This document shows, one piece after another, positions 44,588 through 53,530 of a stretch of DNA of 61,850 nucleotides. Every line of letters starts with the position of its first letter. The stretch's first letter is position 1. This stretch comes from an uncultured Francisellaceae bacterium (GTDB lineage: Bacteria > Pseudomonadota > Gammaproteobacteria > UBA6186 > Azoamicaceae). A program made the position numbers and the translations under genes. Under the pieces are notes generated by a model that worked only from the letters and a program-made list of their open reading frames with translations, was not told where the DNA came from and ran no database searches. Location: positions 1 to 61,850 of the forward strand of contig CAIVQA010000005.1 of the NCBI GenBank assembly GCA_903907935.1, written 5' to 3'.

Positions 44588-46196
44588 AAAATGAGCATGA
44601 AATAACATTAAGTCAGTAGTCGACCAAACGTTAATATTAAACTTACTTTATAACCACCATTAAACCAACTTTTTAAAATAAAAGCACCATCTTCTTTTTA
44701 AATGTTTTTTAAAATTATTATTAAATAAATAGTTGCTGTTAATGACGTGTTGGTAAGGCTGTAGGCAACAATGTGAAAAAAACTCTTATTTTTTTATATT
44801 TTGTCCAACAGCTTTATCAACACGTATCGAAGATTCATTAACAGCATCATGTAGTATAATTTGTTCTTTACTAGTGATTTCAGCAAATAATTTGCTTTTA
44901 GCAGTTTGTAATTTTTTAGCTGCTTCTAGATCTGAAATTGCTAATGCTTGATGATCTAAAGATTCAAATGTAACTCCATCCCTTAAATAAGTCTCTGCAT
45001 TTGCCAGAGATTTTAATTTTTCGTATGGAGTCATCATTAATTTGTATGGATAAGTTTTTTGTTGCTTGCCATCTTGATCAATCTTAATTTCCACAAAATA
45101 ACATGGCCTATGGAAATTAACATAAGGAATCAAATGTTTACAATTAAACTCATTAATTAATGGTGCCCACTTTTGTGGGATATGCATATATCCCAGTTGT
45201 TTTCTGATTATTGCACCATTTTTACATTCTGCAAGTGCGTTATCATTAGAGTGTCTGGCTCTGCTTTTAGTTAAACTAATATGTAATTTATTTAATAATT
45301 TTACAACTGTATGGTTGATATATCCAGAGCCATTATCACTATGAAAATTAATTATGTTAAACGGGAAAAAGTTAAGTATCATTTCTAAAATAGGAATTAG
45401 CCAATTTTCACTGATTTTCTCAACACAACATACAACTTCAAATTGAGTAACTTCATCTACAGCATTAATGTAATACACTCCTTTATAGCCATCTAAATCT
45501 CCTTGGTGTACAGTGTCAACTCTAATATATCCTGGTTGATTGTTGGGGTATGGTTTTTTACGTTCACCTATAACTGATGGTTTAGAGTTGGTTTTAGTTA
45601 AAACTAAACGTTTAGTTTTATAGGTTATACTTTTACGCAAATTGTATATGTGAGCAATAGATATCTCTGATAAACGTTGATATTTACAGTCTTTATATAC
45701 ATGCAACGCTCTATCAAATAATTTTTTTGTGGCCCCTCCACTTAAAGTTAAATGGTACTCATCTGTTGCTGCTAATAGTAATATATCTTCTTTAGTATAT
45801 TTTGTAGGAAAAGCATTTGCTTGTTTGTCTTTTTTGCCTATCCATTTTTTAGTTCTATATTGAGATAAAAGCCTTGTTAATTGTGGTGTGGAATATCCGG
45901 TCATGTTAAACATATATTCCCTAACAATAGCTTTATCTTTTTTTCTTAGAGAAAAATATTTAACTTTTTTTATAAGTCTTGCTAGCCAAGCATATCGATC
46001 TGATTTGTTGATAGTAATTTTAACTTTATAGGTGCTGGACAAAAATGTCTTAATATCTTCGGGGCTTGAAAGTTTTGAATCGTTCATGTGTATTATCATC
46101 CAACTATGTTGGACGACTTTTGACTTAAAAGCCCTGCTTTAAACTAATTTCATGCTCATTTTGCATTAGAATCAGGTTTTATTTCATGCTCATTTT
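44588..46196. mobile_element. Insertion sequence with rve-type transposase
   Basis: The left end AAAATGAGCATGAAATA (44588-44604) is repeated exactly inverted at 46180-46196 (TATTTCATGCTCATTTT). The single long gene inside is a DDE transposase on the minus strand. A second inward copy of the end (TTTCATGCTCATTTT, 46148-46162) lies 33 bp inside the right end, suggesting nested ends or an earlier insertion. No clear target duplication was found. Family is unassigned (IS481- or ISNCY-like). Confidence 0.75.
44786..46099 (-). CDS. DDE (rve) transposase
   Basis: This 437-residue transposase has an N-terminal helix-turn-helix region (about 60-100) and an integrase core. The acidic triad is visible: Asp in YIRVDTVHQGDLDG near 195, Asp in NFHSDNGSGYINH near 255, and Glu in NALAECKNGAI near 290. 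The segments HSDNGSGYI and SRARHSNDN are typical of IS481-like and related transposases. The frame is intact and sits within matching inverted terminal repeats, so the copy may be active. Confidence 0.85.
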   Translation of the reverse strand: MIIHMNDSKLSSPEDIKTFLSSTYKVKITINKSDRYAWLARLIKKVKYFSLRKKDKAIVREYMFNMTGYSTPQLTRLLSQYRTKKWIGKKDKQANAFPTKYTKEDILLLAATDEYHLTLSGGATKKLFDRALHVYKDCKYQRLSEISIAHIYNLRKSITYKTKRLVLTKTNSKPSVIGERKKPYPNNQPGYIRVDTVHQGDLDGYKGVYYINAVDEVTQFEVVCCVEKISENWLIPILEMILNFFPFNIINFHSDNGSGYINHTVVKLLNKLHISLTKSRARHSNDNALAECKNGAIIRKQLGYMHIPQKWAPLINEFNCKHLIPYVNFHRPCYFVEIKIDQDGKQQKTYPYKLMMTPYEKLKSLANAETYLRDGVTFESLDHQALAISDLEAAKKLQTAKSKLFAEITSKEQIILHDAVNESSIRVDKAVGQNIKK

Positions 46197-46225
46197 GTAT
46201 TGGATAAGACTATCACTATACAAAA

Positions 46226-46540
46226 ATGTTATATTTTAATAAAGTAAGTATTTTTAAAGTAGATTATTTTTTAAAATTATTAGAAGATTTTCCAGGATCT
46301 GTTATCAAAGAAAAACGTAAACGGCGTGCATATATTTCTGGTGTTTTTGCTAGAAATGAAATTCATAGTAATAGTGCATATAATCGTAAATTATTTATGC
46401 GTATACAAAGAGGTTATTATATTTTCAATCCAGATTTACAGATTAAACAAGGTGACGAATGGATTAATATTTATAAGTTATTAAATTGCGAAGCAACTAG
46501 TGTTTATGAGAAACAACAGCAAGAAATTAGTTTAATTTAG
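46226..46540 (+). CDS. Small hypothetical protein
   Basis: This 104-residue protein is basic in the middle (KEKRKRRAYISGVFARNEIH), followed by LFMRIQRGYYIFNPDLQI, which recalls the wing of a winged helix. No family was assigned. It begins 30 bp after the IS right end, so an original upstream part or promoter may have been lost to the insertion. Confidence 0.45.
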   Translation: MLYFNKVSIFKVDYFLKLLEDFPGSVIKEKRKRRAYISGVFARNEIHSNSAYNRKLFMRIQRGYYIFNPDLQIKQGDEWINIYKLLNCEATSVYEKQQQEISLI

Positions 46541-46733
46541 ATTGTTAGGTATGTTAGTTATTTATAAAAATTAAACAAGAATAAGCATTTTAGGCCATTA
46601 TTATTTGTGTCGTTTGTTGAAAGTTGTTTGAACTTAATTTAACTTTGAATGGTCTATAAATATTAGAACATAAAAATTTAGGTTAAAAAACCAAACGTTA
46701 TATATATTTACACTTAAAAAAATAAGGATCATA

Positions 46734-48368
46734 ATGCCTACAAAAGAAGAATTAGAAAAGTTAGGTGCAAAGATGGCAAACACTCTTTTAGCAGAGTTGA
46801 CTGTTTTATCTACGGTAAAATTCCAGATATCCATGAATGATTTGTTGGATAATATACCATCCGAAGGTGGTTTTTTTTCACATGAAAAAGATAAAGTAAC
46901 AATTGAACCAACAAAAGAAGCTTTATTAGAAGACATGTTGAATGATAAAAAAGCTACCATAGCTTTTTGTTGTGCAAGTTTACTAACAGACACTAGGTTG
47001 GCATTTGATATAGATCATGTTTTTCCAAGAGAAAAAATCACAGAAAAACAAAAGCTCTTACTAAATTATTTAAATAATTCTAGTAATAACTATTTTATAA
47101 AAGCATTTATGGGAGAAGAACCTGAAAATAATGATCTTAAAAAAGAAATAAGTAAATATTTTAAACGCGATCCATTGGATGGCAAAATAAAAGGCACAAA
47201 ATGGTTCATTGCAGTTTGCTACAATGATTTAAATAATTTAACTCATCTTACACATTATCTTAACAGGGGGAAAAGTGCTGAAACTCCAAAAAAATATTTT
47301 GAAAAATATTTTCCACAGCAATTTAAAAAAGACGTTGAGGCAAAAGGTGGTATTAATGAGGGCATTATAATGCAACAGATATTCTCCACGACTGTTAGTG
47401 GAATTATGCTTGATAGTATTAACTTTGGCAAAGTGAAAGATAAAAATGGTAAAGAAATTGGTGATGATGTAATTGTTTATCTACATGAAGGAAGGGGTAT
47501 TGGACTAGGAAAATTTATTAGGCAATGGTTTAAAGATAATGCAAATATAATCATTGCGCAAAGCAGAGGAATACAGGAAATTAACAAAAAACTTATTGAA
47601 ATGCTAGGAAGTGATTTGCAGAATTATGGAGATAAGGAAGGGGTTAAAAAATTTATATTAACAATTAACCAAGTATTGAAAATTGCAGAAAAAAGAAATA
47701 TATTAAATAATGATTCTAGTGATGATTCTCAAGATACTGGGCTCGTACGAGAAGAAGTGTTTTTACAAGCAATATCGTGGGCATTTGATTATATGCATTC
47801 AATTAAACAAATGAAAAAACAATTTTTAGAGCTTGTTGAGCCATCTAGTAAAGATGTTGTTAAAAGTTATATTTATAGTTCTTATATAAATCAATTATTT
47901 AGTATTGGTGATGATGGAATTGATATAGCATTAAATTACCTTAAACAACAATGTAATGCATTAAAACAAGAAAGTGATATTAGACTTTTAACAGAAAGCG
48001 ATGCAAAAACACTTTTAAATAATGCAAGAAAAGAGGGGGATCCAAAAGAAAGAGTAAAAGCAGCAGAAGCTAGGGCGGCTTCTGCTGAAGAAAGAGCGGT
48101 TGCAGCCGAAAGAAAGCTTGCTGACACTTGTGGGCAGTTTGGTTCACATCCACTAGTTCCCGTTTCTGCTGCTGATGATGTTTCCTATCCGTCTGGACAA
48201 ACTATGGGTAGTTCTATGTTGCATGGGTTTGATAACCCTTATTCTTTACATAATCAAGCAATAGGTGCAGAGAGAGAAAGATCAGCATCGAGAGAAAGAT
48301 CAACCTCTCAAGAAGGAGAAAGATCTAGATCATCTTCACCTAAAAGAAAATCCCTCAAACACAATTAG
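46734..48368 (+). CDS. HNH-like nuclease with RS-rich tail
   Basis: This 544-residue protein contains an HNH/His-Me-finger-like pattern. LAFDIDHVFPREKI near residue 88 gives the Asp-His pair, and NDLNNLTHLTHYLNRGKSA near 165-185 gives the Asn, second His and Asn-x-x-Lys. A 60-residue insertion separates them. A long helical region follows. An Ala/Glu/Arg coiled stretch (VKAAEARAASAEERAVAAER) near 440 leads to a Ser/Arg-rich end (ERERSASRERSTSQ, then GERSRSSSPKRKS) resembling eukaryotic SR-protein tails. I infer a nucleic-acid-cleaving protein, perhaps host-directed. AAGGATC precedes the ATG. Confidence 0.55.
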   Translation: MPTKEELEKLGAKMANTLLAELTVLSTVKFQISMNDLLDNIPSEGGFFSHEKDKVTIEPTKEALLEDMLNDKKATIAFCCASLLTDTRLAFDIDHVFPREKITEKQKLLLNYLNNSSNNYFIKAFMGEEPENNDLKKEISKYFKRDPLDGKIKGTKWFIAVCYNDLNNLTHLTHYLNRGKSAETPKKYFEKYFPQQFKKDVEAKGGINEGIIMQQIFSTTVSGIMLDSINFGKVKDKNGKEIGDDVIVYLHEGRGIGLGKFIRQWFKDNANIIIAQSRGIQEINKKLIEMLGSDLQNYGDKEGVKKFILTINQVLKIAEKRNILNNDSSDDSQDTGLVREEVFLQAISWAFDYMHSIKQMKKQFLELVEPSSKDVVKSYIYSSYINQLFSIGDDGIDIALNYLKQQCNALKQESDIRLLTESDAKTLLNNARKEGDPKERVKAAEARAASAEERAVAAERKLADTCGQFGSHPLVPVSAADDVSYPSGQTMGSSMLHGFDNPYSLHNQAIGAERERSASRERSTSQEGERSRSSSPKRKSLKHN

Positions 48369-48456
48369 AATGCATATTCTCATAAACGAAACGAGCTGTT
48401 CAACTTGCTGTGTTTTATTGTTTATTTACTAAATAGAATCTCTATTTTATTAAAAA

Positions 48457-48624
48457 TCATTCTTTCAATTGTTTTATTAATTCTCTGTACTTGGGATGAG
48501 TTTTAATAATAAAAGGATCTTTCATGGTAAACGCATTTAAATAACCTGATTTAATTTTATTATTAGTAAACTTAAAAAAGTATCGCCTGTCTAAATTATG
48601 GTGCATTAAAAGCATTTTGAACAT
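48457..48624 (-). CDS. Possible 55-residue peptide
   Basis: A minus-strand frame of 55 codons starts LLMHHNLDRRYFFKF a few residues in and ends KDPFIIKTHPKYRELIKQLK. The end recalls C-terminal tails of TPR-containing proteins, so it could be a fragment. Its upstream side is the phased repeat array, so if expressed it might be controlled by it. Coding status is uncertain. Confidence 0.25.
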   Translation of the reverse strand: MFKMLLMHHNLDRRYFFKFTNNKIKSGYLNAFTMKDPFIIKTHPKYRELIKQLKE

Positions 48625-48633
48625 GCTAATTTT

Positions 48634-48846
48634 TGTATGCCAATGTATGTTATTTGTATGTTTATATATGCTAAATGTATGTCGAATATAAGCTGCTTGT
48701 ATGTTCGTTGTATGTTTAATTGTACACTGATTTTTTATATCAACAAAATTTTTACGTGAAAAAAGCCTTTATAACCAATGAATTATACGCAATGATCACG
48801 TTTAACATACGATGAACATACAATTAACATATATTGGTATACATAT
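48634..48846. repeat. Helically phased TGTATG / CATACA array
   Basis: TGTATG occurs at 48634, 48644, 48655, 48676, 48698 and 48709, with the variant TATATG at 48665. The spacing is 10-11 bp or a multiple. After an approximately 95-bp AT-rich centre the motif recurs inverted: CATAC at 48806 and 48817 and CATA at 48828 and 48842, again mostly 11 bp apart. All sites face the same side of the helix. It may be a replication, partition or operator site. Confidence 0.6.
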
Positions 48847-49438
48847 TTTGTAACAACAATTCAAAGATCTACTCTCCATTTGATTTTTCATGTTTATTCT
48901 GATTTTTACAGCATTTTTAACGAAAGCGCAATGGTGCGTTAGGTGTGATGGCGATCTTGGGTGATAGTTTTAGTGACTGTTGTAGGTAAATCTGTAGTAA
49001 TAAAGTGAGAGAATTTCTCTAACATCAAGGATTAGAGGAAAGTTTGAAAACCTTTTGGTGTTCAAATCAAATCATCATGGCATTGGTGTAGAGCTTATTG
49101 TATAACCAGATGTTCTGTTATCAGTGTGCTACTTAGATGTGCGAGATTGGTAGCGATCTAGTATGAAGTTATGAGAAGAATAGATCCATTTGTCGTAAGA
49201 CTAAGAGTGTTAATCCTAATGGAGACACAGGGTTATTAGGACTAAAATGGTGAGTTGTGCTCAACATTTAAAAAGAAGTAATAGTATTTCTTTAAAACAA
49301 TACTTATTGCGAGTTACAGATCCAATTTTTCACCAAACCCATATGATCAACAACAAATTGTACTAATTGTGATAGCCGTAAAATAAATAGGCATTAGATA
49401 GCCTTGATATATTATAAATTAATTTGTTGCACCAATGA
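48847..49438. other. Gene-free stretch
   Basis: No intact reading frame or RNA gene was recognised. The base composition near 48930-49270 is less AT-rich than its surroundings, and an imperfect TAATCCTAAT/ATTAGGACTA hairpin lies near 49212-49245. It may hold decayed coding sequence or an unknown RNA. Confidence 0.3.
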
Positions 49439-49840
49439 TTATTTTTTCTGAGATTTTAATAGAACATAATGCGTGCTATATGCAGTTTCAATATTTGGGT
49501 TCCCAGTTTTACTAAAGCGCAGTTTATAATTTTTATGCTTATAAACAGTAATACTTGGTTTTAATTTTGAATAAAGTGCCCAAGATTTAAAGTCTTTCAT
49601 GGCGTTGGATATTTTGCCCAAATTAACCGTTATAACTAGTTCAAGGTAAGGTACTTTTCCTTTTTTCCAATTATTCAGTTGATTTGGTGTAAGCCAATTG
49701 AGTCCTAGCATCAAATCAATTACGCTTACATAGGATTTTATAGAGAGAATTTCTCCAGCAATAGTTGCGATACGTTGTGAAAATAAATTTTTCTTCTTTA
49801 ATTTTTGCATTTTGTTATTAATTAACATAAAAAACACCAA
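49439..49840 (-). CDS. Conserved hypothetical protein
   Basis: This 133-residue protein contains LGLNWLTPNQLNNWKKGKVP, then YLELVITVNLGKISNAMKDF, and the end LRFSKTGNPNIETAYSTHYV. I recall this pattern from a widespread uncharacterised proteobacterial family (L-x-x-L-x-WL, W-x-x-G-x-VP, RFS-x-x-G-x-P-x-IE-x-AY-x-TH). Function is unknown. The ATG at 49840 is used; an internal ATG (MQKLKKKNLF) is equally likely. It stands alone in a region of accessory genes. Confidence 0.6.
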   Translation of the reverse strand: MVFFMLINNKMQKLKKKNLFSQRIATIAGEILSIKSYVSVIDLMLGLNWLTPNQLNNWKKGKVPYLELVITVNLGKISNAMKDFKSWALYSKLKPSITVYKHKNYKLRFSKTGNPNIETAYSTHYVLLKSQKK

Positions 49841-50033
49841 TTTAAAAGCACTCTAAGCCATGTAGGCTACAAAACTAAAAATAACTATTTTATCTAATAG
49901 TAAAAATTGACAATAATCAATAATATATTTGTTTTGATCAAGCTATTTAAAAATAAATGAATTTACAGCAGAATTATTACGCATACACAGAAGGTTACTT
50001 AGACTCATAAAAACTACATACAAAAAAATCCTA

Positions 50034-50062
50034 TTGACATGTTTGTATAAATCTGATAAATA
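50034..50062 (+). promoter_or_regulatory. Candidate sigma-70 promoter
   Basis: A consensus TTGACA at 50034-50039 is followed after 17 bp by TAAATA at 50057-50062, about 70 bp before the SEC-C gene. A TATAAA also occurs at 50046-50051 but is too close to the -35. The rest of 49841-50131 is gene-free. Confidence 0.4.
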
Positions 50063-50131
50063 TTAATTTATAAAGCTAAAAAAATAAAAAATTACTAATA
50101 AAATCACTTTTAATTTAAGATCATCATCAAT

Positions 50132-50314
50132 TTGTTGATTCAATTTAGTACTTATAGCAAGGTTTATTTACTGAAAATTGGTCGTAATGAAAAATGTCCG
50201 TGTGGTAGTGGCGTCAAGTATAAAAAGTGTTGTTTGTTATTTGAGGAAAGCATGAATAAATCAAAGATTGCACATGAAATAGATGAATGGATTGACAATT
50301 ACGATCCAGAATAG
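50132..50314 (+). CDS. SEC-C zinc-motif protein
   Basis: This 60-residue protein carries the SEC-C zinc-binding motif [19 protein letters not shown], as found at the end of SecA and in many small stand-alone proteins, where it binds zinc and possibly nucleic acid or ribosomes. Family members usually start with Met-Lys-Ile-Gly-Arg; here that Met position is CTG, and the nearest usable start is TTG at 50132. The start codon may have been mutated. It is immediately followed by another small gene. Confidence 0.65.
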   Translation: MLIQFSTYSKVYLLKIGRNEKCPCGSGVKYKKCCLLFEESMNKSKIAHEIDEWIDNYDPE

Positions 50315-50524
50315 ATGACGGGTATGATTGATTTTATGAAAATGCAACATAACTGTGCGTTAGAACTCACAAAACTTGTTTTAGAATATTGTAACTATAT
50401 TGATTATAAAAAAGAAGAAATTTTTACAATATTTCAAGAAGCAACAACTTTAATTGCTAGGAGTATAAAAAATAGCACTGCAGAAATTGCTGGGGATGGT
50501 GGCTGTCCTAAGTGTAGTGAATAA
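50315..50524 (+). CDS. Small hypothetical protein with CPKC end
   Basis: This 69-residue frame begins directly at the stop of the SEC-C gene (TAG-ATG), so its translation is probably coupled. It is mostly helical (MQHNCALELTKLVLEYCNYI) and ends with GDGGCPKCSE, a possible half zinc site. No family was recognised. Confidence 0.45.
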   Translation: MTGMIDFMKMQHNCALELTKLVLEYCNYIDYKKEEIFTIFQEATTLIARSIKNSTAEIAGDGGCPKCSE

Positions 50525-50656
50525 GCTGCAGGTTTCTAGGGTACTATGAAGCAAGAGTCATGTTAATAGAATTTAAATACTTAATTATTAATAAAAATCA
50601 ATCATAAGGAAAAATGCTAATGACAAATTCAAATAATTGTTTCCTCTAAAGAATAT

Positions 50657-53380
50657 ATGCAGCGTAAAAATTTCAAAGAAGTTATTAGATTGTATCAACA
50701 ATTAATGTCTACACATCAGCAAGAAGTAAAACAAAAAAAATTATTTACAGAAACTTCAGAAGTATATTTAAATCTTAAGTTTATAGCTGAACAACCTTAT
50801 AATGATGGCTATTATTCTACTTCAGAAAACGAACCTATAAAACAAGCATCATATATACTTGGCAAGTTGCATTATGAAGGTGAATTAATTGCTAAAGATG
50901 TTGTTAAAGCTTTACAACTTTTTGAAAAAGCAGCTAAACAAAATTATATAGAAGCGTTGAGAATTATTGGTGATGTTTATTATTTGGGCAAAGATATACC
51001 CAAGGATTATACAAAGGCCGCAACTTATTTTAAACGTGCTGCTGAAGATAGTCGTAATTGCACCTTGGTAGATTGCTATAATTATGCCTGGGTGTGCCAT
51101 CATGCTCAAGGGGTAACTAAAAATATTGATGAGGCAATCATGTATTATCTTAAAGCTGAAAATTATGGGCATGCAGACTCTAGCTATCAATTAGGCCTAA
51201 TTTATAATGAAAAATTTTTAGAAGCTCAAAAAACTGAAAATTCAGGTTACTATGTACGAGATTATCTACGCAAAGCAGTAGAGCATTATGAAAAAGCAGT
51301 TAAATTAAACCATAAAAAAGCTCCATATGCTCTAGGTATAATTTATTTTAAAAATAAGGAGTATAAAGAAGCTATTGTATGGCATCAAAAATTAGCTTTT
51401 GAAAACGAACAAGTAGCGTTAGAAAATAAATTTTTTATAGAAACTTCAGAAGCATATTTAAATCTCAAAGTTATAGCTGAACAAGCATACAAAGAGGGTT
51501 ATCATTTTACTTCAGAAAATGAACCTATAAAACAAGCATCTTATATACTTGGTAAGTTGCATTATGAAGGTAAATTAGTTTCTAAAGATATTGTTAAAGC
51601 TTTACAGTTTTTTGAAAAAGCAGCTAAACAAAATCATATAGAAGCGTTGAGAATTATTGGTGATGTTTATTATTTGGGCAAAGACATGCCCAAAGATTAT
51701 ACAAAGGCCGCAGCTTATTTTAAACAGGTTGTTGAAGTAGATAATGGTCGCAGCAATACTACAAAGACTTATTTTGATTATGCCTATGTTTTGCAGTTTG
51801 GCCTAGGAATTACAAAAGATGTTGATCAAGCAATAGAACTATATAAAAAAGCTATCAGTTTATATGAGCAGAGAGAGTATAACAGAAAAACAGAAGATAA
51901 GGAAAATTATATAGATGCTAATTATCAGTTAGGGCAAATTTATAGTGATAAATTTAAAGAATCTACAAAATCCTCAAATAATTATTATGCACAAGATTAT
52001 CGTTGTAATGCAATAAAGTACTATCAAAAAGCAATAGAATATAATCATATACATTCTAACAATTATTTAGGAATTTTTTATTATAATGAAAAAAAATATA
52101 TAGATACATTACCATTGTTTAAAAAAGCTGCAGAATTAGGGTTGTCTTCTGCTATGTATAATACTGCTTATGTATTAGATGGTGTGTTTGAAGGGATTAG
52201 TAAGGATAAAAAATTAGCATTTAAATATTACACAGATGCAGCAAATAAAGAATATTCTTCTGCGCAATATATATTAAGTCAAAAATATGAAATTGGAGAT
52301 CCAGAAGCTGGAGTTGAAAAAAATGTATTACAAGCATTTTGGTGGTTATTAAAAGCTATTATTAATTATAATAAAGAAGCAGAAAACAAACTAAAAGCAT
52401 CAAAAATTTTTATTGAGATGAAAAATAGTATTGGTGAAAATTTAGATACTATACAATCTTATCTACAATTAGAAAAAGAATTATGTTACAAATTTAATAA
52501 TCCTATACATTTATATCAAGCATTAAATAGAAAATTAGATACAAATCAAGAGGCTGCATATCAAAAATTAGAGTTTTTAGGTGATGGGCTGTTAACTTTG
52601 ATAATTAAAAATCATTTATATGATAAATTACCTAATTATTCTCTTGATAAAATAAACTCAGTTTTGCAACAAATGGTAAGGAATGATTCTGTTTTACTAA
52701 AAATTGCAAAATTTTTATCCTTAGAAAAATTATTAATTTTAGGAGAGAACGAACAAAAAAATGCTATTACTGATAAAATGTTGGCAGATGCTATGGAAGC
52801 AGTACTGGGAGCAATATTTAAAGATAGTAAGGAAGATTATAAAAGTTCTGAAAAGCTTGTGATAAAATTTTGGCAACCATATTTAGAGCTTGCTATAGCT
52901 GATGTAGAAAGAAAATTGTCAATGCAAACAATGGCAGCAGTAGAGCCTCATAAAAAGCCAACAACACCTCAATATTTACAATCAAAATCAGCACCCATAA
53001 CGGTTACATCGGCACATGCTAAACAAAAAACAGTATGTCACCAAACGGCTCAAGAGCAACAAGAAAAACTTACCCCTAGAACTCAAAAAATGTTTAGTGG
53101 TATTGGAAGTACGTGTACACCAGAACAATTTGAAAAATTTGTTTCTATGGTTCCAGATGTTGATCATCATAATATAGGAAAAAAAGGAGACACTGCTCTA
53201 ATGACTATTTTACGTAACAAAAAACTCCGAGAACAACAAGAAGTTCCAAAAATTCAAATATTAATTAAACATGGTGCATCTTGGACAACGAAAAACAAAA
53301 AAGGAGAAACCGCAGAAGATTTAGCCAAAAAACATACCAAGCAAGAGGTTGTTTCTAAGTTAATGAAACTAACAATTTAA
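50657..53380 (+). CDS. Sel1-repeat / RNase III / ankyrin fusion protein
   Basis: This 907-residue protein joins three modules. Residues about 50-600 are Sel1-like TPR repeats (ASYILGKLHYEGELIAKDVV, ALRIIGDVYYLGKDIPKDY) and include a recent duplication. Residues about 610-745 are an RNase III domain, with YQKLEFLGDGLL near 637 and KMLADAMEAVLGAIF near 710. The four metal-binding acidic residues (Glu and Asp of LEFLGD; Asp and Glu of LADAMEA) are kept, while the first Glu of the usual ERLEFLGD box is Gln. No double-stranded-RNA-binding domain follows; instead residues about 815-895 form ankyrin repeats. It should cut structured RNA selected by protein contacts. An upstream ATG (50620, with AAGGA at 50606-50610) is out of frame by one base, so an N-terminal frameshift is likely. 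Confidence 0.8.
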   Translation: MQRKNFKEVIRLYQQLMSTHQQEVKQKKLFTETSEVYLNLKFIAEQPYNDGYYSTSENEPIKQASYILGKLHYEGELIAKDVVKALQLFEKAAKQNYIEALRIIGDVYYLGKDIPKDYTKAATYFKRAAEDSRNCTLVDCYNYAWVCHHAQGVTKNIDEAIMYYLKAENYGHADSSYQLGLIYNEKFLEAQKTENSGYYVRDYLRKAVEHYEKAVKLNHKKAPYALGIIYFKNKEYKEAIVWHQKLAFENEQVALENKFFIETSEAYLNLKVIAEQAYKEGYHFTSENEPIKQASYILGKLHYEGKLVSKDIVKALQFFEKAAKQNHIEALRIIGDVYYLGKDMPKDYTKAAAYFKQVVEVDNGRSNTTKTYFDYAYVLQFGLGITKDVDQAIELYKKAISLYEQREYNRKTEDKENYIDANYQLGQIYSDKFKESTKSSNNYYAQDYRCNAIKYYQKAIEYNHIHSNNYLGIFYYNEKKYIDTLPLFKKAAELGLSSAMYNTAYVLDGVFEGISKDKKLAFKYYTDAANKEYSSAQYILSQKYEIGDPEAGVEKNVLQAFWWLLKAIINYNKEAENKLKASKIFIEMKNSIGENLDTIQSYLQLEKELCYKFNNPIHLYQALNRKLDTNQEAAYQKLEFLGDGLLTLIIKNHLYDKLPNYSLDKINSVLQQMVRNDSVLLKIAKFLSLEKLLILGENEQKNAITDKMLADAMEAVLGAIFKDSKEDYKSSEKLVIKFWQPYLELAIADVERKLSMQTMAAVEPHKKPTTPQYLQSKSAPITVTSAHAKQKTVCHQTAQEQQEKLTPRTQKMFSGIGSTCTPEQFEKFVSMVPDVDHHNIGKKGDTALMTILRNKKLREQQEVPKIQILIKHGASWTTKNKKGETAEDLAKKHTKQEVVSKLMKLTI

Positions 53381-53530
53381 TATAGTAAAAACTTATACTT
53401 AATTAGTTTATAAAAAAAATATTAACATCAGGTAACCCTGTAAGGTGGAGATTGGCTTCATAATTTATAAATCAAAGAACCTAGTGTTTATTAAATATTT
53501 AATCTTTCTTAATAATGGTGGAATTTAGTA

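Noticed and set aside
48847..49438. A structured RNA such as tmRNA or RNase P RNA in the gene-free stretch
   Set aside because: Characteristic conserved segments of these RNAs were not seen; only a weak imperfect hairpin is present.
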